Origin: Thermoplasmata archaeon
GTDB taxonomy: Archaea > Thermoplasmatota > E2 > DHVEG-1
Reading direction: 5' to 3'
DNA length: 7,033 nt
NCBI GenBank assembly: GCA_030637965.1
Contig: DAOWFO010000026.1
Span: forward strand, 1 to 7,033
The notes under the pieces were generated by a model. That model had not been told where the DNA came from, searched no databases, and saw only the letters and a list, made by a program, of their open reading frames with translations. Shown here one piece after another: positions 5,813-7,033 of this stretch (the stretch's first letter is position 1; every line of letters starts with the position of its first letter). The translations under genes and the position numbers were made by a program.

Positions 5813-5820
5813 AATTTATA
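5813..5820 (-). promoter_or_regulatory. TATA box of the purB-tyrS transcript
   Basis: The minus strand reads TATAAATT, centred about 26 bases before the purB ATG, so initiation should fall at or next to the start codon. This is a close match to the archaeal consensus and spacing. Confidence 0.55.
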
Positions 5821-5867
5821 CTTAATGTTATTTTCCAAAGACATAAAATTTTTCATTTAATAAAAAG

Positions 5868-5896
5868 GGTGAATAGTTTTTTCATTTATTTTCACC
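5868..5896. repeat. Inverted repeat GGTGAA/TTCACC
   Basis: Six-base perfect arms (5868-5873 and 5891-5896) enclose 17 bases, extendable by one G-T pair. It is among the few GC-containing spots in this spacer, about 80-105 bases upstream of purB, and could be a regulator site. Function is not shown. Confidence 0.35.
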
Positions 5897-5905
5897 TAAG
5901 GTTTG

Positions 5906-5927
5906 TATTTATTATTAGCAATAAATA
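5906..5927. repeat. AT-only hairpin in the purB/rps3ae spacer
   Basis: TATTTATT and AATAAATA form eight perfect pairs around the loop ATTAGC. In so AT-rich a stretch such a dyad can arise by chance. Confidence 0.3.
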
Positions 5928-6136
5928 ATTTAAATTGCTTCAGAAATATCAAAAAGATTTCTTTTCTTATTATATTTAAATATTATTTTTGTATCACTTT
6001 ATATTTTTTATTTAGAATTTCTTTTGAAAAATAATTTATGTAAGTTGATTTTATTGATGTGAACAAAAAATATTTTTCTAATTTTCAGCAGCATAATTTT
6101 AAGTATATAGAGTGTGTTACCGAAAAAACCATTACG

Positions 6137-6146
6137 ATATATTAAA
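6137..6146 (+). promoter_or_regulatory. TATA box of rps3ae
   Basis: ATATATTAAA is centred about 26 bases before ATG 6168 and preceded by an A-rich stretch. The predicted transcript start coincides with the ATG, and no Shine-Dalgarno is present, which points to a leaderless ribosomal protein mRNA. Confidence 0.5.
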
Positions 6147-6167
6147 GTTATTAATAAAGTGATAGTT

Positions 6168-7033
6168 ATGGCAAAAGCACGGTCAAGAACAGCAGCACGA
6201 AAAATAAAAGATAAATGGAAATCAAAAAGTTGGTATAATATCCTATTACCACCCTCTTTTGATAACATTACTGCAGCTGATACACTATCAGACAGCCCCG
6301 ATAAAATCCTCAACAGGGTAACAGAGGTTTCTCTTCAGGACTTAACAAACGATTTCAGAAAATCCCATATTAAACTTTTTTTTAAGATATATAAAATTGA
6401 AGGATCAAATGCACTTACAAATTATATGGGACATACTCTTACATCAGATTATCTTAGAAGAATGATAAGAAGAAAAAGATCGAAAATTGATGGAGTATAT
6501 GATGTTAACACGCGTGACGGTGCGTTAATAAGGGTAAAACCATTTGCTACTACAGATAAACGTATTCAAAATTCACAAAGAAAAATAGTTCGAGAGACTA
6601 TGAAAAAAACAATTTCTAATCAAGCTAAAACAAGTACATTTGCCGAATTTGTAAAAAACATTATTGATGGAAAAACAGGTAGTGATATTTACAAAAATTG
6701 CAAGAAATTATATCCAGTTAAGAGAGTGGAAATTCACAAAACACAGGTTCTATCTCTTCCAACGATAGAAATAAAGGAGAAAAAAACAACTAAGGCAGAG
6801 AAACCAGAGGGCGAGAAATCTGATAAAAAAGAAAAGAAAACTACAAAAAAAGGAGAGGAAAAACCTAAACCAGTAGAGGTGCCACCTATAGAAGAAGCGG
6901 AGCCTCCTGAAGAAGAGAAAGAACCACCTGTTGAAGAAGAGAAAGAACCACCTGTTGAAGAAGAGAAAGAACCACCTGTTGAAGAAGAGAAAGAACCACC
7001 TGTTGAAGAAGAGAAAGAACCACCTGTTGAAGA
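6168..7033 (+). CDS. rps3ae: Small-subunit ribosomal protein eS1 (S3Ae) with repeat tail, 3' end outside window
   Basis: This small-subunit protein near the mRNA exit occurs in archaea and eukaryotes only. From ATG 6168 the frame stays open to the right edge, 288 codons and two bases. Residues about 1-200 are the normal, complete domain: DKWKSKSWY, then VSLQDLTNDFRKSHIKLFFK, then YLRRMIRRKRSKID with DVNTRDG and IRVKPFATT, and finally GSDIYKNCKKLYPVKRVEI. Archaeal members are usually about 200 residues, so the domain should end near residue 200. Instead a Lys/Glu/Pro-rich linker (about 202-240) leads into tandem EEEKEPPV units that continue off the window. GTG at 6159 is an alternative start three codons upstream, but the ATG with MAKARSRTAARK fits the family and the TATA spacing. 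The tail is presumably disordered and acidic, each unit carrying net charge about -3. Confidence 0.95.
   Translation, partial: MAKARSRTAARKIKDKWKSKSWYNILLPPSFDNITAADTLSDSPDKILNRVTEVSLQDLTNDFRKSHIKLFFKIYKIEGSNALTNYMGHTLTSDYLRRMIRRKRSKIDGVYDVNTRDGALIRVKPFATTDKRIQNSQRKIVRETMKKTISNQAKTSTFAEFVKNIIDGKTGSDIYKNCKKLYPVKRVEIHKTQVLSLPTIEIKEKKTTKAEKPEGEKSDKKEKKTTKKGEEKPKPVEVPPIEEAEPPEEEKEPPVEEEKEPPVEEEKEPPVEEEKEPPVEEEKEPPVE
6909..7033 (+). repeat. Exact 24-base tandem repeat in the eS1 coding tail
   Basis: Five complete, base-identical 24-mers run 6909-6932, 6933-6956, 6957-6980, 6981-7004 and 7005-7028, and a sixth starts at 7029. Each encodes EEEKEPPV in frame. The preceding codons at 6888-6908 (IEEAEPP) look like a degenerate, shortened earlier unit. 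The total copy number cannot be known because the array crosses the window edge. Confidence 0.97.

Larger units (their letters stand above)
5791..6167. other. Very AT-rich divergent spacer between purB and rps3ae
   Basis: This 377-base gap holds no credible gene. By hand count 5841-6000 is about 17% GC. Visible contents are the two divergent promoters, a second TATA-like AAGTATATAG at 6101-6110 upstream of rps3ae, an inverted repeat GGTGAA/TTCACC (5868-5873 with 5891-5896), and a hairpin-forming TATTTATT/AATAAATA pair. The longest minus-strand frame here (6313-6008) runs antisense into the conserved 5' end of rps3ae and is not credible. Confidence 0.6.

Noticed and set aside
6008..6313. Minus-strand frame of 101 codons
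   Set aside because: Its 5' part is antisense to the conserved start of eS1 and the rest is simple AT-rich spacer rich in Ile, Leu, Phe and Lys. No domain or start signal is seen.
6909..7033. Tandem repeats as a possible CRISPR array
   Set aside because: The units are contiguous with no spacers, in frame, and encode a protein tail.

Overview
The window reads as an AT-rich archaeal chromosome segment. The archaeal assignment rests on ribosomal protein eS1 (S3Ae), which bacteria lack, an archaeal-type tyrosyl-tRNA synthetase, a HemK2/Mtq2-like methyltransferase, and TATA-like boxes about 25 bases before start codons with very short or no leaders. The two small membrane proteins resemble families I associate with Thermoplasmatota and related archaea. 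That finer placement is a weak guess.

Layout, left to right. Bases 1-232 hold the C-terminal end of a flavoprotein resembling soluble NAD(P)+ transhydrogenase (+). Bases 306-755 encode a four-helix membrane protein (+). Bases 756-981 are a convergent gap containing a comparatively GC-rich block with nested complementary arms, a candidate structured RNA. Bases 982-1377 encode a second small membrane protein (-). A 236-base divergent spacer with a long imperfect palindrome follows. Next come an alpha/beta hydrolase (1614-2396, +) and, after a 229-base spacer with two dyads, the methyltransferase (2626-3318, +). Convergent to it lies the purB-tyrS pair on the minus strand (5790-4438 and 4422-3382, 15 bases apart). 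A very AT-rich 377-base divergent spacer separates purB from rps3ae (6168 to beyond the right edge, +).

The right half is housekeeping: IMP/AMP synthesis (PurB), tRNA charging (TyrS) and the small ribosomal subunit (eS1), plus a methyltransferase probably acting on release factor aRF1. The left half is a set of single genes of redox, membrane and hydrolase type with no evident shared pathway. I see no tRNA or rRNA gene, CRISPR array, transposase, or defence system. The two points most worth a second look are the candidate RNA in 788-954 and the exact 24-base tandem repeat that gives eS1 a long acidic, proline-rich tail. Neither amounts to a demonstrated new system.
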